A DNA stretch of 64,000 nt from Berberis thunbergii (GCA_003290165.1 QNQO01000448.1:620001-684000); one strand, 5' to 3'. Shown: positions 11,761-24,752, numbered from the stretch's first letter. The notes: generated from the letters alone by a model not told the origin. Numbers and translations are program-made.

Positions 11761-11765
<5 letters not shown>

Positions 11766-12660
11766 TACAAAAATTCACATGACTCCCTTACCTTCTAAAT
11801 CTCGGGACGAGATTCTTTTAAGGTGTGTATATTGTAATACCCACTGAATTAAATAAATAAAAATACTATTTTTTATTTATGTGTGATATATTATAATCTT
11901 ATATATTAGGTAAAAATATTTGTTTTGTTTACCGTTGCTAAATAGAATGAAGTGTGTGTCTTAGTGTAGTTAGCGAAATATTAGTGAAACCTAATCTGAG
12001 TTGGATATTGTATGTGAGCAAGGAAACCCAAAGTGGGCTTTGTTTGACTAAACATAGTTTTGGTCATTTTTCTTTGCATTAGGGTAGTGATAGGGTAAAA
12101 TAAAAAGGGGGTGCACATATACTTTCTAAAACCCTAATCTTAATGGTTTTCTTTATTAAATTGTTTGGTTTGTTGGTGGTGGCAAAAAAAATGTGACTTA
12201 ATGGGGGAGAAAGAGGCTTGCTTTGATTTACCTACTTAAGAAAGAAAAAAAGAGACAAAGAGATAAGAAAATGAGAAGAAAAAGGGGGTACACGAACAGA
12301 AATGAGAAACCAAGAGAGAGAGGGTTTTCATCAAACAAACAAAAAGATAGAGAATTAAAACAAAGGATTTTTGTTCTTTTCTTGGCCTGCGTCTCACCAA
12401 TTTTCCCTGCCGAATCCGATCACAGGTGAGTCTTCTTTGTGCTCTTTTATTTTTGTTAAATTAAGCAATTGATGAAGGTTAGAGTTTAATATGGATATAA
12501 ATCTTAAATATGAATTTTTATTGTATTTTCGTAGGAATTGATTGAGTTAAAGAGAAAACCCAAAACTAGGCGATTTTGGAGAGCTAGGGTTTGAGATCTA
12601 GGCAATCTAGGGTTTGATTTGCACACATCTCATGATGCTTGCTGATCTGATCCCACAAGG

Positions 12661-14567
12661 ATGATGTCACCCCTTCCCCTAGTTACTTGTAACTCCATTG
12701 CCCCTCATGGAGTTGCAACAGTGATTGAGAGGGGACATGCAGACTCTGTGCCAGAACATGGAGCAGCCCAGGATCATAGCACCGCTGCGAGATCTGATTA
12801 CACAACCCCGGCGATATCCATTGCAGATCAACATATGATTGGTCACCATGCAACAACCTACAACTGGACAACATGCAAGTTCTGTGGCTGCCAACAAGCC
12901 TAAAACAGTGAGTTGGGCATCTTTGTTTACTTGCCGCCAAGAACCAGGGACGACTAGGCTTTCCTACATCCCTCCTTCTATGATTGATGGCCAAGCTGTG
13001 GTGCAGATCACGCTTGCAGAGCATAACAAAAGACTCGCTGAATGTGAACAATATATCATTGACAACTTTGTTGGCAAGAAACTATTCTTCAGCTTTGTTA
13101 ACGAATCATTAAAAATAATCTGGGGATTAAAAATGGATTTGAGATGTCTGTTTATGGTGAGAAGGATTTTGTTTTCAAATTCCTAACTGAGGCCGACAAG
13201 ATTCAGATCCTAGAAAAGGGACATGTGCACATTGCGAGTAGATTGTTCTTAATCAGGCCTTGGCAACCATATATGGAAGATGATGTAGAGGTGCTTAATT
13301 CAGTTCCTATCTGGGTCAACTTGCGGAAAGTTCCTCTGTTTCTCTGGAGTCCCGAAGGACTGCAAGCCATTGCTAGTGCAATCGAGGTACCCATCATGCT
13401 AGACAAAGCCACCGAGCAGAGAACTAGGCTCTCCTTTGCGAGAGTATGCGTCAAGATGGCCTCCAACAGCAAGTTCCCAACTGAGGTGAGAGTAATTTCT
13501 GATTATGGGAGGACTTCCATAATGGATGTTGAATATTGTTTTTGCACCAGAAAGATGCAAACATTGTGTGGCCTTTGGGCATAATTCCACTAAATGCCCC
13601 AAACAAAAGGATACTACGAAGCCTATTGTGAAGTACTGGCGGCCAAACCAACAGCAGGGTAGGAAGAGCACTAACAGACCACCAGATGAATGGACCACAG
13701 TTGCCAATAGACGCAAGGACACTAGCAGACAAGGTGAGAATACCATGGAGGCAACACCCAATGGACTGACAAGTGACCCACAACTCAAGGCTCAGCATTA
13801 AGAGCAACACATAAGGCCCAGGGAGTTGCAACCACACATGGAGGATACAAGAAATATGAATGGACTGCCAACTGTTGATCTAAACAACTCAAGCAATGAG
13901 GCGCTCAGTGGTGGGCAGAATGATAGCATGAATGTAATTGTGCACCAAGCACCAAATGATTGCCAGGAAATATTGCTAAATGTCGAGCAAGTAGTGGCAA
14001 TTCCAACTGATCTGCAAATTGTGGAAGCAAATCCTAGAATGTTGGCTACAGTACCAAATGCTGGTATGCAGATTGTAGTAGCTAATGCTGACACCAAAGA
14101 TCATGTCTCTACTAGGCAACTAGTAGAAGGAGTTATGAAGGACCATGAGCAAGAAGTTGCACCCAGTGTGCAGGCGGAAGTGTCCCAAGCAGCAAGGGAC
14201 ACTCCACCTACTAGTAAGGCGGATAAACCACTTTCTAGCCGGACTGCAGCTGACATACTTGCACCTAGCACACTGATTGCCACTGGCCGCCGCAAGGAGG
14301 CAACATCAAGTTCCACTCAAGGAGTTACAAACAAGGGGATTGGAGACTGTGAGTAGCCATAGAGGCAGCATTAAGCACGCACAGACTCAACCTAGAATCC
14401 ACAATCTAAGAAGCAAAGGCAATCCCTTTGAGGTCCTGCAAGTAATGGAGCCTGAACCACATGCAAGACGACCACATTCTAATAGAGCTCCCATGAATAC
14501 ACCAGGGGCAACGGCTACTAACCTAGTGGGGGCTGGAAACTCACAGGCTTCCTGTTTAGGTGATTAA
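12661..14567 (+). pseudogene. LINE ORF1 (DUF4283-type with CCHC zinc knuckle), broken
   Basis: Frames join as KTVSWASLF (about 12905), then DUF4283-like text including LEKGHVHIASRLFLIRPW and VPIWVNLRKVPLFLWSPEGL (13220-13360), then a knuckle CKHCVAFGHNSTKC near 13553-13594 (C-x2-C-x4-H-x4-C), then a polar, repeat-poor C-terminal part to about 14567. This protein binds the LINE RNA. The reading changes frame at least three times (near 12840, 13120 and 13530) and meets an in-frame TAA at 13799. Confidence 0.8.
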
Positions 14568-17500
14568 GTCAGCCTGCTGGAATGTTAGGGGTCTTAATAA
14601 ACAGAAAGTAAGTATTATAGGTTTGGTTGAAACAAAGGTTAGCAATGATAAAAAAAGACAAGATTCAAAAGGAACTAATGCGCGATTGGCTAGCAGTGGA
14701 CAACAATGACCTAGTACAGGGAGGGAGAATCTGGGTCCTTTGGGACCCTCAAGCAGTCAACATTAGCATAGTGTCACAGTCAGAACAAGCCATTTTTCTG
14801 CATGCTATCTGTCCTAATGGTTTCACATGCATCCTAACTTTCATTTATGGTAGCAGCTTCAATACAATCAGGAAGCAGTTATGGCTTGAACTTGAATCCT
14901 TCTCAGTCAATAGCAAGCTGCCATGGTCAGTATTGGGGGACTTCAATTCCATACTGAACTCACATGAAAGAGTAGGAGGGGAGGAGATAAGACATGGGCA
15001 TTTTATAGATCTTGCAGAATGTGCCTTAAAGTCAGGACTCTTTGACTGCCAGTACAAGGGGTGTTTCCTAACATGGAGCAATAAGCAGCATGGTGCTCAT
15101 AGGGTCATGTCAAAACTCGATCGGGCAATGATTAATCAGGAGTGGCTAATAGACATGCCTAACTCTGAGGTGGACTTCCTCAACCCAGGGGTGTTAGACC
15201 ACTCTCCAGCTATACTTACCATCTATGAACACATGAACCCAGGACATGTCCCCTTCAAGTTCTATAATTACTTGGTGCATGAGAAGGGCTATATGGACGT
15301 GATCGTAGCTGCATAGGGCAAACCAGTAAGTGGTAATGCAACATACTGTTTTGTACAGAAATTAAAAAATGCTAAAAGACTACTGACGGAGTGGAGGAAG
15401 CACAACTTTGTCAATGCCAGTAGTGGAGTCACTGCAGCTAGACAATTCATGGAGAAAACAAAAAGTTCACTACCGATGGATCCTCTTAATCCTACTCTTG
15501 CAAATACTGAAAAATTAGCAGTCAAGCAGTATGTCAGTGTAGCCCGTAATGCAGCATCAGAGGTGGTACAAAAAGCAAAAGCTAGGCACGTGCTGTCAGG
15601 GGACGAAAATGTTACCTATTTTCACCAGCATTTGCGTGCAAGGAGGTCCAAAAATAAGATACTAGCCATATACAATTCTCAGAATGACAAACTTGAAGAC
15701 ATGCAAGCAATAGAACAGGAGTGCATTCAATACTTTGAGGAGCTATTTGCTGGAGAACAAGGTGACTATGATACCCTGATGGTTTCTCTTCACTCTTCTT
15801 CAAGTCCGCATGGAGAGTCATAGGAACTGATTTTACAAAGGCAGTCAAGAATTTCTTCAGAAACAGGAAGCTCCTTGGGGAGGTAAATGCTACGTGTATT
15901 ACCTTGATTCCTAAGGTTACTAATGCCTCTTACCTCACTGATTACTGGTCGATCTCTTGTTGCAATGTCCTGTACAAATGCATTACCAAGATCATGACAA
16001 ACAGGATGAAGAAGGTCATTCATAGACGTGTTAGTTCAGATCAGTCAGCCTTCATCCGGGGCAGATACATCCCCGACAATGTGATGCTCGCTCATGAACT
16101 AGTCAGGAACTACGACAAAGACAAGGGAGCACCAAGATGCGCTGCTAAAATAGACCTTCGGAAGGCCTACGATACGGTTAGGTGGGAAACGATTGAGCAT
16201 ATCATGCGGAAAATGCAATTCCCTGGCTTGTTCCTTGACTTGGTGAAGGCATGTATCACGACACCTAGGTTTTCCATCTCTATCAATGCGTCCCCTAAAG
16301 GGTTCATTAAGGCCAGAAAAGGCATCAGACCGGGGTGTCCAATGTCACCATACTTGTTTGTTCTAGTCATGGAGGTTCTTCATTTACTCCTCAAGGAGAA
16401 AATGGCAGCAGGCGAGTACGGGCTGCATCCCAAATATACCAATCCTTAAGTCACCCATCTGTGCTTTGCAGATGACTTACTAGCTTTCTTCCAGGTAGAT
16501 ACTAGGTTTGCAATGGAACTGACTGAGGTCCTAAGGACATTCAAGTCGTGCACTGGCCTGGCTATCAGTTGCACTAAAAGCAACTTGTTTGCATCTGGGG
16601 TCCCTAGTGAAGAGCTTCAGCGGATAACTAGATGCCTAGACTTCAACCTACAAATGCTACCAGTAAGGTATTTGGGCCTTCCCTTGATCTCCTATCGATT
16701 GGGCTACAACCAGTGCTTACCTCTGATAGACAGAGTTAGGAAGAGGGTTCAATCATGAAAGAACATATCACTATCCTACGCAGGTAGAGTCACCCTTATA
16801 AGAGCAGTGTTGAACAGTCTCCATGTCTACTGAACATCTTGTTTCATTCTGCCTGCTAGTGTTCGTGATGACATAACATCAATGATGAGGAACTTTCTCT
16901 GGTCAGGCTCTGATACATATACAAAGACACCTATGGTTAACTGGCAACGTATCTGCAGTCCCTACAATGAGGGAGACATGGACATCAGGTGCATTGCAAC
17001 ATCAAACAAGGCAGCCATGATGAGGCATGTATGGAACATCGTTTCAAACAAGGACAACCTATGGGTTCGATGGACTAAAGCTCACTTAATCAAAGACAGA
17101 CATTTATGGACCATGAATATACCAAATGAGGCTTTCTGGTGCTGGCGCAACATCCTCAAATGCAGAAGATGGGCTAGCTCACTCATTGTCTATTCTATTG
17201 GTGACGGGCAAGACACTAAACTATGGAAAGATCCTTGGCACCCTATGGGTATCCCCCTAAACAGGTTCCCACAGCACTTTACATACCACTCCACTCTACA
17301 CCGTAATGCAACAGTCAGTGCACTAATTCACAATGACCACTGGGACATCAGCAGACCTTCTTGCCTTCTATCCAGATATTCCAGTTTCATATGGATGCGC
17401 ATCCTTCTCCATCTAGGACTGGAGCACCAAGTCATGGACTGAGCTGATGAGTGGAGATGGTGTGAGTTGAAACTATATGGTACCTCACCAAACAGTGTGC

Positions 17501-18159
17501 TCAAGAGGTTGGCCTTCAATGCCACTATATATCACCTCTAGACAGAAAGGAACTGCAGACTCTTTCAGTCCAAGTTTTGGGAAGCCATTGAAGTTGAGAC
17601 TAAGATCATAGAGGATGTAAGATTGCGTGCCTCAGTCCTAGACCTTTGAGTTGAAGATAATGCAGGTAATAGGCAGCTCTTTGACAACTGGAGAATTGAA
17701 GTTCAATATCACTCAAGACCCTTCACATTACACGCATGGGAGCGACCTGAACAAGGTTGGTTTAAGGTAAACTCTGATGGCTCACTCACAAGCACTAAAG
17801 GGGGATACGCAACACTCATTAGGGACCATGATGTAGTAGTGGTGACAGCCGGGGCAGGGAGCCAACGTGCGCAAACGGTCCTACTTCACGAGATGCAGGG
17901 GATTGAACTGGGTATCCAACTCGCCCAGCGACATGCATTACGCAGACTGGAGTTTAGTATGGACTCCCACGTTGCCCTGAAGCTCCTTACCACTGACAGA
18001 GCACCCCCATGGGAAGCAGTGCATATAACTAGAAGGATCAAGGCAACTCTAGCACAGTTCGAAGGGTGCAGGCTCATGCACACGGTACAGGAGACAAACC
18101 AGGCAGCATATAAATTAGCAAAACTATTACCGACTCATGAGTTTGTTGAGATAATTTAA
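14566..18159 (+). pseudogene. LINE ORF2: AP endonuclease, reverse transcriptase, RNase H (broken)
   Basis: Endonuclease motifs appear in order: CWNVRGLN (14575), GLVETKV, VLGDFNSIL (near 14935) and LDHSPAI (near 15200). RT motifs follow: PKVTNASYLTDYW, SAFIRGRYIPDN, KIDLRKAYDTVRW, RKGIRPGCPMSPYLF and the catalytic FADD at about 16465. A C-terminal RNase H domain reads WFKVNSDGSLTSTKGG and SMDSHVALKLL (17755-17990). Damage: one extra A in an A run near 14650, TAG at 15314, a deletion joining DYDT to PDGFSSLFFKSAW near 15773 that removes the start of RT, and TAA at 16447. The enzyme would nick DNA and copy LINE RNA at the site; this copy cannot. Confidence 0.85.
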
Positions 18160-18305
18160 AGCTCCTTTGCGGAAGATATTAAGAAGATTGTATTTGATGA
18201 TGCTAAAGGTAGGAAATATGCGCGAATGTAACTTTTCTTTTCCTTTCCTTTCTCAGTTGTCCGGGGCGCCCATATAAACCCCCACGCTTGCCTTTCAAAA
18301 AAAAA

Positions 18306-20441
18306 GTTATTATTTAAATTTCGTAATAAAAAAACAGCTATGCGCAGTCTTAGCGTTTTCAGTGCATTGAGACCTTCTAGAGGTCAGAATACTTGAAAAT
18401 TAAATCTGTAGATTCATAACATCCATATGAAAATTTTAGCATTGGTTTGGAGTTCATCCAACTGTTAGATCTCCCTCGAGACAAAGAACAATGTCACTGA
18501 TTGAATTTTAGAAATCCATGTATATAAAAGTTTTGTAGAAATTAGTGAGTTTTCCTCCATTCTTTTTTCATATTTTTTGTTTAGATGAATTTATGTATAT
18601 GATCTGGATTTTTATACGGAAATAAGTTTGAAAATTTATATTTGGGATGAAGTGGAATTTGAAATCATGGTCGGTTGAAATGGGTATATATATTATTTTT
18701 TTTATGGGGTTTGGTTTGTTAGATCAGATTGGCTTGCTTTATGGCTTAAACAGTGACTTTGTCAAACCCTTTTTGTTTGAATTCACACGTTTTGCTGTTT
18801 TTGTGGTATGAGGTTGTTTTAATTTTTTTGGGTATTTGTTTGTTTGGTAGAAAGTGGATGTCTAATGGTGGTTTTCAGGTTATGGTTTAGACTAAATCAT
18901 ATATTTGTGTGTAACCATCATGCGTTATTACTTGTTATTGTATGTCTCTGTTTAAAGCTTTTATGATCAGGTGAGGAGGTTAAGTGAGTTTCTTCCTTTC
19001 TCTTTTTTAGAAATTTATGTATTTTTAGTTATTAGTATATATTATTGTAAGAAGAGATTTTTGGATGACTTGGGTATTAGTATTATTTTGTAAATTCGTA
19101 TTTTCATTTTGCATTATAACTTGAAATACGTGTTTAGTATGGGATTATACTATAAACTTGAATTTTATGGTTATGCCAATTGACATGCTAATCCTTATAA
19201 TGAATTAGTGCGATCCATGCTGTGTTATATAAAATTTACTTTAGAAAATGTTACTTGCTTACCCAAACGAAAAGGGTAATATTTTGGTCGATGTATTTAT
19301 GGTTGACAAAGTGTCAACGTAAAAGAGTCTTGAGAATCATTTGATTTTTTATGCTCTTTTCCACAACTCTGAAAAGAAAAAATGAAAAATATGTTTTGTA
19401 TACATACTTGCTTGTATACGTGTTATATAATTTTGGTATGCAAACTTGCTTGCATATCGGGTACGTCGTTCCATGTGAGTTTGGTAGTACATGTAGTATT
19501 TAGGAAATGTTTGCCACGGATCGAACTTCGGGTGAGATGACATGTTCCTCAATGTGGCATCCCACTTGGAACATGTACACTCCGAGTGGTTTCGAAGGCA
19601 AGGGAGGACACTTGGGTGAGGTGTGTTCGGCACAAAGAGGGTAGTACAATTGTAGAAAAGAATTTTGTGTATGTGCATGATTACCTTAATGGAAGAAACT
19701 AAATGCTCATTCTAATAACTACATGTCTTCCTTAAGGTAAAATGTATTTTGTTGACATTTAAATAATGGTGATTATGAGTATGATCTGTATTTTGAAAAT
19801 AAATTGTATTTATGAGGGCCGATAAATTACGAATTTTATTCATTTATTTGAAATAAATTGTATTTATGAGGACCGATAAATTACGAATTTTATTCATTTA
19901 TTTATAAACGTTCCATGCGGGATGGTAAATCTAATAACAATTTTTTTTAGGTCAGACTTACCACGTTCGACCTTTACTTTGTAAGTGTTGGTAAAATAAA
20001 TGTATATTTTAAGCATGATAAAACTTAGTAGTATGAAATGTTTGCCTCTTTGAGGAACTACAAGACTTTGAGTGTTATTTTCTTGTTTATGAAATTTTTA
20101 TGTTAAAAACCTGTAACTATTTTATTTATAAGGATGGAGATTACTCATACAAGCTACCTCGCCGACCCAAGTAAGTTTACGCTTTTTTGGTACGTTCTTA
20201 TTGGAATGTAGCCATTTAGCCTTTCACGGGTTACAAAGTCATTGAGGCGGCAATATGAAAGGTTTACTTGTGGGACAAAATCTTCAAAGAGTTAACCTGG
20301 TTAGAATTTTTATTTAAGTTAATTTTTATTTATTTAATGTTTCTGTTGTTAAATTTTCACGTCCCAAGTTTTGGGTAAGCGATAATCCTAATCCTACGTG
20401 GATATAAGGATTTTTCATTTTCTCAAAATTGAGGCGTGGCG
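18306..20441 (+). repeat. Remainder of the long nested LTR
   Basis: Non-coding AT-rich sequence following the LINE A run and continuing to the CACCC duplication. It contains a 54-bp tandem duplication: AAATTGTATTTATGAG starts at 19801 and again at 19855. No gene was seen. An open minus frame at 19349-19678 shows no known motif. Confidence 0.6.
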
Positions 20442-20446
20442 CACCC

Positions 20447-21239
20447 TTTTAATCAGGCTTTAAACTTTCGTGATGGAGGTCGGGGCTTCATATCGAGAAA
20501 AGTCTGGATCTGCTTCTATTCTTCTTTGATTCACTATGGAACCTAGGAACTTGCCTGACTCAACCCCATACGTGCATTTTTGTGGGTTGAGCTTTGTCTA
20601 ATACTTGCGGAGTTGGGCAAATGTTGGCAAGATCAGATATATGATATGGGATGTGGAGTCTTTGACCAGCATGTCGTCTATGTAGACCTCCATGTTCCTT
20701 CCAATTTTGCTTTCGAACATCTTGTTCACTAGCCGTTAGTATGTAGCATCTGCGTTCTTGAGGTCGTATATCAACACCCAATAACAATATATCTCCCTTT
20801 CGGTTATGAAAAGGTTTTATCTTGATCCAAGGGGTGCATTTGTATCTAATTATATCCGAAGTAGGCATCCATAAAACTTAGGAGTCTGTGTCCGGACATT
20901 GCATCTACAATTTGATCGATGTGGGGAAGCAAAAAGTTGTGCTCTGGGCACACCATATTTAAGTCGGTGTAGTCCACGCAGACTCTCCACTTACAATTTT
21001 TTTTTAACCAGGATGGTGTTCGCTAGCCAATCTGGGTAACACACCTCTTTGATCATGTCAGCATTAAGTAGCCTCTTTACTTCTTCATTTATGATTTGGT
21101 TCCTATCGAGGGCCACATGTTTTTTCTTATGTGTGACTGGCTTTCGTGTTGGGTCTACAGTTAGTTGATGGGTGATTGTGGAGGGTCTATTCCCACCATG
21201 TCCTGCATCGTCCAAGCGAAGACGTCTTGATTCTATCAC
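20447..21239 (-). pseudogene. Gypsy pol: reverse transcriptase, N-terminal and core part (broken)
   Basis: Minus-strand reading gives LTVDPTRKPVTHKKKH and LLNADMIKEVCYPDWLAN (21100-21200), then the RT core with CVDYTDLN, FMDAYFGYN and the catalytic EVYIDDMLVKD at about 20660-20690, then KCTYGVESGKFLGS near 20560. Several stops and small indels interrupt it. The C-terminal continuation is at 11460 and below, on the far side of the nested insertion. Confidence 0.85.
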
Positions 21240-21521
21240 AACAGCGTTATCAGTTGTTCCTCAAATTCTTCGCTTAGACGAGAGCCTATATGGATGGCTC
21301 TGTTATTACTAGGGTTGTCTAGATACATAGTCATTGGTTCCTCTTCGGGTTGACCGATGTTGGGTCTTCCCCTTGGGCTAAAGGGGCCTCCTCATCTGGG
21401 TAGGGAAAGTCCTCACTCAACTCTGGACCCGAGCTTAGGGTGTATCAGTCGTAGTCCCAATGTGCAGTTGACAGCTGTCGAGCCACTTCAGTGTTGTGAA
21501 GTGGCAGTCTCTAGCGGCTGG

Positions 21522-21842
21522 CTAATTTTCTTGTATGGTGCCTATGGTCTGATTGACAGTGTATTTGATGCATTGGTGTAAAGTGGAGACCATTGCCTCT
21601 ATCTGGTGAAGCCAGGGCCTCCCCAGGTTGATTTTGTTGGTGGACGCCTCATCAACCACCATGAACCCCTGAAGGATATTTTTTGGAGTCGTGATTCTCC
21701 CACCACTACCATTAATTTGATCATCCCGATAGGGAATTACTTCTCCTTGCCGAGTCTGACTAGGGGATTTGTCGAGGAGCTTAAGTTTTCTACCTTCAGT
21801 TGCATGTTGCGGAACGTGTTCAGGAATAACACGTTTGCACAA
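21522..21842 (-). pseudogene. Gypsy retropepsin-like protease region
   Basis: The open frame includes FMVVDEASTNKINLGRPWLHQ, matching the conserved 'vd..s.yn.ILGRpwLh' block of plant Gypsy proteases. The catalytic DTG is expected further upstream in disrupted sequence and I could not locate it. Upstream frames are shifted at several places. Confidence 0.7.
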
Positions 21843-21989
21843 CTTCTAGTGTCTACTAGAGCCCTCTTCACTTCCCAGATTGCTATGGAGACTGATATCA
21901 CCAAGGCATCGTTAGGCGGAGTGCGGACACCCTGGAAGTCCCTGTCTGTGAAAATCAGTGGTGAGATCGAGCTCTGATAGTGAATGTAT

Positions 21990-22620
21990 TACGCTCGTTG
22001 GTCCTCATAGGCTGACTTAGTCCGCAATTCCCGGAGTAACCTTTTTTGGGACCAATCAGACTGTTCAGTTTCCGAGTTTACTCCTTGCAAGATACATACT
22101 TCATTGTCATTTTCTTCATTCTTCCCTTTTTTTGTCCCTATGGACGGAGGGTTTCTTCTCGGATTCCACCTTTTTTTCGGCGATCAACTTCTTGTCTAGG
22201 ATGATGTAATTATGTATTTCCTTTAACATGTCTGCCATATTTGACGAGGGTCCAAAATAAGGAAGTTATAGAACTTGTCATTCCTGAGACCTTCGGTTAA
22301 GGCTACGATGGTTGGTGTGTCGTTACAACTGTTGACAAGAGTCAACTCGTCATTGAAGTGCACGACGTATGCTCTCAACGTCTCATCCGGCTTCTGTTTC
22401 ATGGATTGACTATATTTATCGTTTGTAAGATTTGTTGTACATGAGTTGACAATGGATTTTCGTTTGGGTCTATCACGGCCACCGCCGACGTGGGGGTCTG
22501 TGAAGGTTCCTCTCGTGGTTACGGTGGCGTCAAAGCGAGCGGTGCTCTGCTGCTTTGAGCGCTTGAGGTTTATGTCGCCTCTCCATTGTTAAAAGGCCTT
22601 GTTGTCACCATCTTTCTAGT
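21990..22620 (-). pseudogene. Gypsy gag remnant
   Basis: Minus-strand reading around 22400-22260 gives MKQKPDETLRAYVVHFNDE followed by a Leu-rich stretch ending EGLRNDKFYNFL, typical of the Retrotrans_gag capsid domain. Nearer the protease it reads NMADMLKEIHNYIILDKKL. Frames are broken repeatedly and a zinc knuckle was not found. Confidence 0.7.
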
Positions 22621-22663
22621 TTTCTTAGAAAACTGATACTTCTTTTTTGAAAGAACTTTGTTG

Positions 22664-22686
22664 TTCCCCACGGACGGCACCAAATC
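22664..22686 (-). other. Primer binding site of Tat-like element
   Basis: Just inside the 5' LTR the minus strand reads TTGGTGCCGTCCGTGGGGAA. A TGG start and GTGGGGAA end of this kind is common at this position in plant Tat and related elements, where a host tRNA 3' end primes minus-strand synthesis. The exact tRNA was not assigned. Confidence 0.6.
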
Positions 22687-23365
22687 TGTGTAGTCAATTC
22701 CTGCTCTCCTTCCTTGTTACTAACCTAGACTTGCACAAGTAGCAAATGTGAGCCAAGGACTACCGTGTGGCGACCGATGGCACTCTGATGCTCAAGTTAA
22801 ATAAGCTTAGGAGAGGCTTTAAAGATGTAAATTGGTATTATGTAGTGTACCTTAAGTTCATCGACCTTATATCTCTTTCATAGTGTATGAGTCTTTGTTC
22901 AACTAAGCTTTTGGTGGTGTAGTTTAGGAAAAGAGATCTTGTTGGAGATCCTTTCCTGTTTGGGAGTTGTCCATGAATAATAGTTTCCCTACACGACTTG
23001 TGCTCCTAGATCTGCGGGAGAGGTTTCCCTTTCTGAATGTTGCCCATGCGAAAAAGTTTATTTGCCCGACTTATTTCTAGTATTGTTTCTTAGTCAAACC
23101 AATGTACTACTGGCTGCTTGTCTTGGGTCGATCCCCCAGATACTTGCCTTATCGGGTCTTACGAGTATTGGGCTTGACCGCGTGACGTGTGGGCTTATTG
23201 ACTCTTTGCAATTCGGGTCCGACATTATGGAGTTCGCCAATAGTGGGCTTGATGTCGTCTGGGCCTAACTGGATTGTGCATGCATTTGGGCCCGTTTTGT
23301 CTTGTTGACGTGATTATCACGACATGTGTATGATGCTAATCAGAGAACGGTTTAGTGTATCATCA
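22687..23365 (-). repeat. Right (5') LTR of Tat-like element
   Basis: Full-length partner of 4902-5600, starting TGTGTAGTC (one base shorter than TGATGTAGTC) and ending TATCATCA. It carries the retrotransposon promoter for minus-strand transcription. Confidence 0.9.
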
Positions 23366-23370
23366 GTTAT

Positions 23371-24639
23371 AGTAGTAGAAATCTTGTATTTATTTCTACA
23401 CGAGTGAGTTTGAGTTTGAGTTTGCTTACATGGTCTTTATTTGTCAAACTCTCGAATATACACCATGTGTACAACTAACAATCACACAAACACTACAAGG
23501 TCGAGAATAATAATTCTACAGCATCACTAAAACACTGAGCTTTCTTAGCATGATCATCAACGTTAGATTGACAAAAGATTTGATGTATTCATTTCAAACA
23601 GATCTTATAGTCCATATTCATCCATGATAATGGGTTGACGGTAATCAGACTCTGTTTGAAGTGGGAAACGTGTGCAGATTTATTCACTTCCATGTGAAAT
23701 TTCAACATTTTCTAGATGGCCAAACCCACAAATTTACATATTAAGCAATTGTCCAGTTAAATTTGTGTTTAATTGCGAATATACGATAATAGATGTTCCT
23801 TCCTCCCTCAGTAAATAAAATACCAGAGTTGTCTCTCTTGGACTGTTGACTTTTAATTTTTCAATTTTAAATAGCAGAAAATGACTTTTAAGACCTACAT
23901 TTTTCACAAATAGACCATCTAGATATCGAAGTTGATGTAATGACTAATTTGTGCCTACTTTTATGACCAACAATGAATTTTTTATTAACCTAGTTAAATA
24001 TTAAAATATTAATTAACTACATTATTAAATATAAAGATTGGAAACAAATTATTAATATCAATTTAACTATTTGTTTAGCTAGTTAATTTCTATCAATATT
24101 ATTAAATATTATAATCAAGTTTAAATCATATTTTTAGAGTTTCATTATTGTATTTAAGCATTACACAAACATTATGAGAGAAAAAAGCAAAAGAGAAAAC
24201 ACAATGTACCTACGCTCTAAGTATGGCGTACGCATGCGTGCGTTAGATCACTAGTATTAGAATAAAAACAAGATATTTTGTCATAAACAGTGATGAACTA
24301 GTGTTATAGATTTTTAAATCATTGATTGGTGTTTGACTCGGTGTTTTCAGTGGGGGATCTCAGTATTTACTGCCTTCTAAAGAGACAGTTCAGTCCTCAA
24401 TAACTTTTCTCTTATTTCTTTTGTTTTTAGGAGATGAATTGGAATTTTGAAAAGAAGAAAGGAAGATTGAGAACAGATATACATGACCTTCTCAAAATTC
24501 AATATGAAGATGAAATTGACACCAATGTGAAATAGTTAACATTTACCTGTATTGGTCCCAAATAAGCAGTAACAGTTTGAAAATGAAGACATTGCCTTTT
24601 ATTACCTCTGAAGGATAACACTTTCCATGAAGAGTAAGT
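23371..24639. other. Intergenic, no gene recognised
   Basis: AT-rich DNA between the Tat-like element and the hairpin MITE. Nothing coding or structured was recognised apart from short AT tracts. Confidence 0.5.
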
Positions 24640-24752
24640 CTAGGGAGCGAGGGGGGCTTCCCACCGCCCATTTCCTCGAGATGAGCGGTGATGTACATAT
24701 TGAGAAGGGTGGGCGGTGGAAGGTCCTCCCTCACACCTCCCTCACTCCCTGG
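24640..24752. mobile_element. GC-rich hairpin MITE, copy 1
   Basis: Left arm CTAGGGAGCGAGGGGGG... and right arm ...CCTCCCTCACTCCCTGG are near reverse complements around a core with CTCGAGATGAG. Related hairpins are at 33934, 37113, 38505 and 45043. Open frames on both strands through it result from the high GC of the stem. Confidence 0.7.

Larger units (their letters stand above)
12537..18305 (+). mobile_element. L1-type plant LINE, near full length, inactive
   Basis: The element has a 5' UTR, ORF1 with a CCHC knuckle, ORF2 with endonuclease, RT and RNase H, and a 3' A run at about 18297-18305. Flanks TTATTGTATTTTCGTA on the left and TTATTATTTAAATTTCGTA on the right look like a diverged target duplication, as expected for LINEs. 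It is inserted in the long LTR of the 11466-20441 element. Several frameshifts and stops make it dead. Confidence 0.88.
11466..20441 (+). mobile_element. Nested LTR-retrotransposon remnant splitting the Tat pol
   Basis: CACCC is duplicated at 11461-11465 and 20442-20446, and the pol reading resumes across the gap: ...TSITKV then SLIKRV on the right, and RVSTFNKF on the left. The insert starts TGTAATACTCG. A second LTR-like start (TGTAATACCCACTG) lies at 11831, preceded by CTCGGGACGAGATTC, which resembles the end of the internal region in chromovirus-type Gypsy elements. It ends GAGGCGTGGCG. I read it as a short 5' LTR fragment, a deleted interior and one long 3' LTR. That LTR was later hit by a LINE. 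Superfamily is inferred from end motifs only. Confidence 0.7.
4902..23365 (-). mobile_element. Tat-like Ty3/Gypsy LTR retrotransposon, nested and decayed
   Basis: Two related LTRs with TGATG...CATCA termini bracket a minus-strand internal region in the order PBS, gag, protease, RT, RNase H, integrase, then a 114-bp tandem array, then an ORF on the opposite strand, then a polypurine tract (read GGGGGAACAGT on the minus strand, 5601-5616) beside the left LTR. An extra antisense ORF and 3' tandem repeats between pol and the 3' LTR are known for the Tat lineage (Ogre, Grande). Flanks are ATTAT (4897-4901) and GTTAT (23366-23370), a 4-of-5 match that I take as the target duplication. About 9 kb of the span is a later insertion (11466-20441). 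All coding parts carry stops and frameshifts. Confidence 0.85.

Noticed and set aside
11356..11847. Ile-Tyr repeat proteins on both strands
   Set aside because: Translation of the (AT)30 microsatellite. Only the pol text RVSTFNKFISKSSDK at its downstream end is meaningful.
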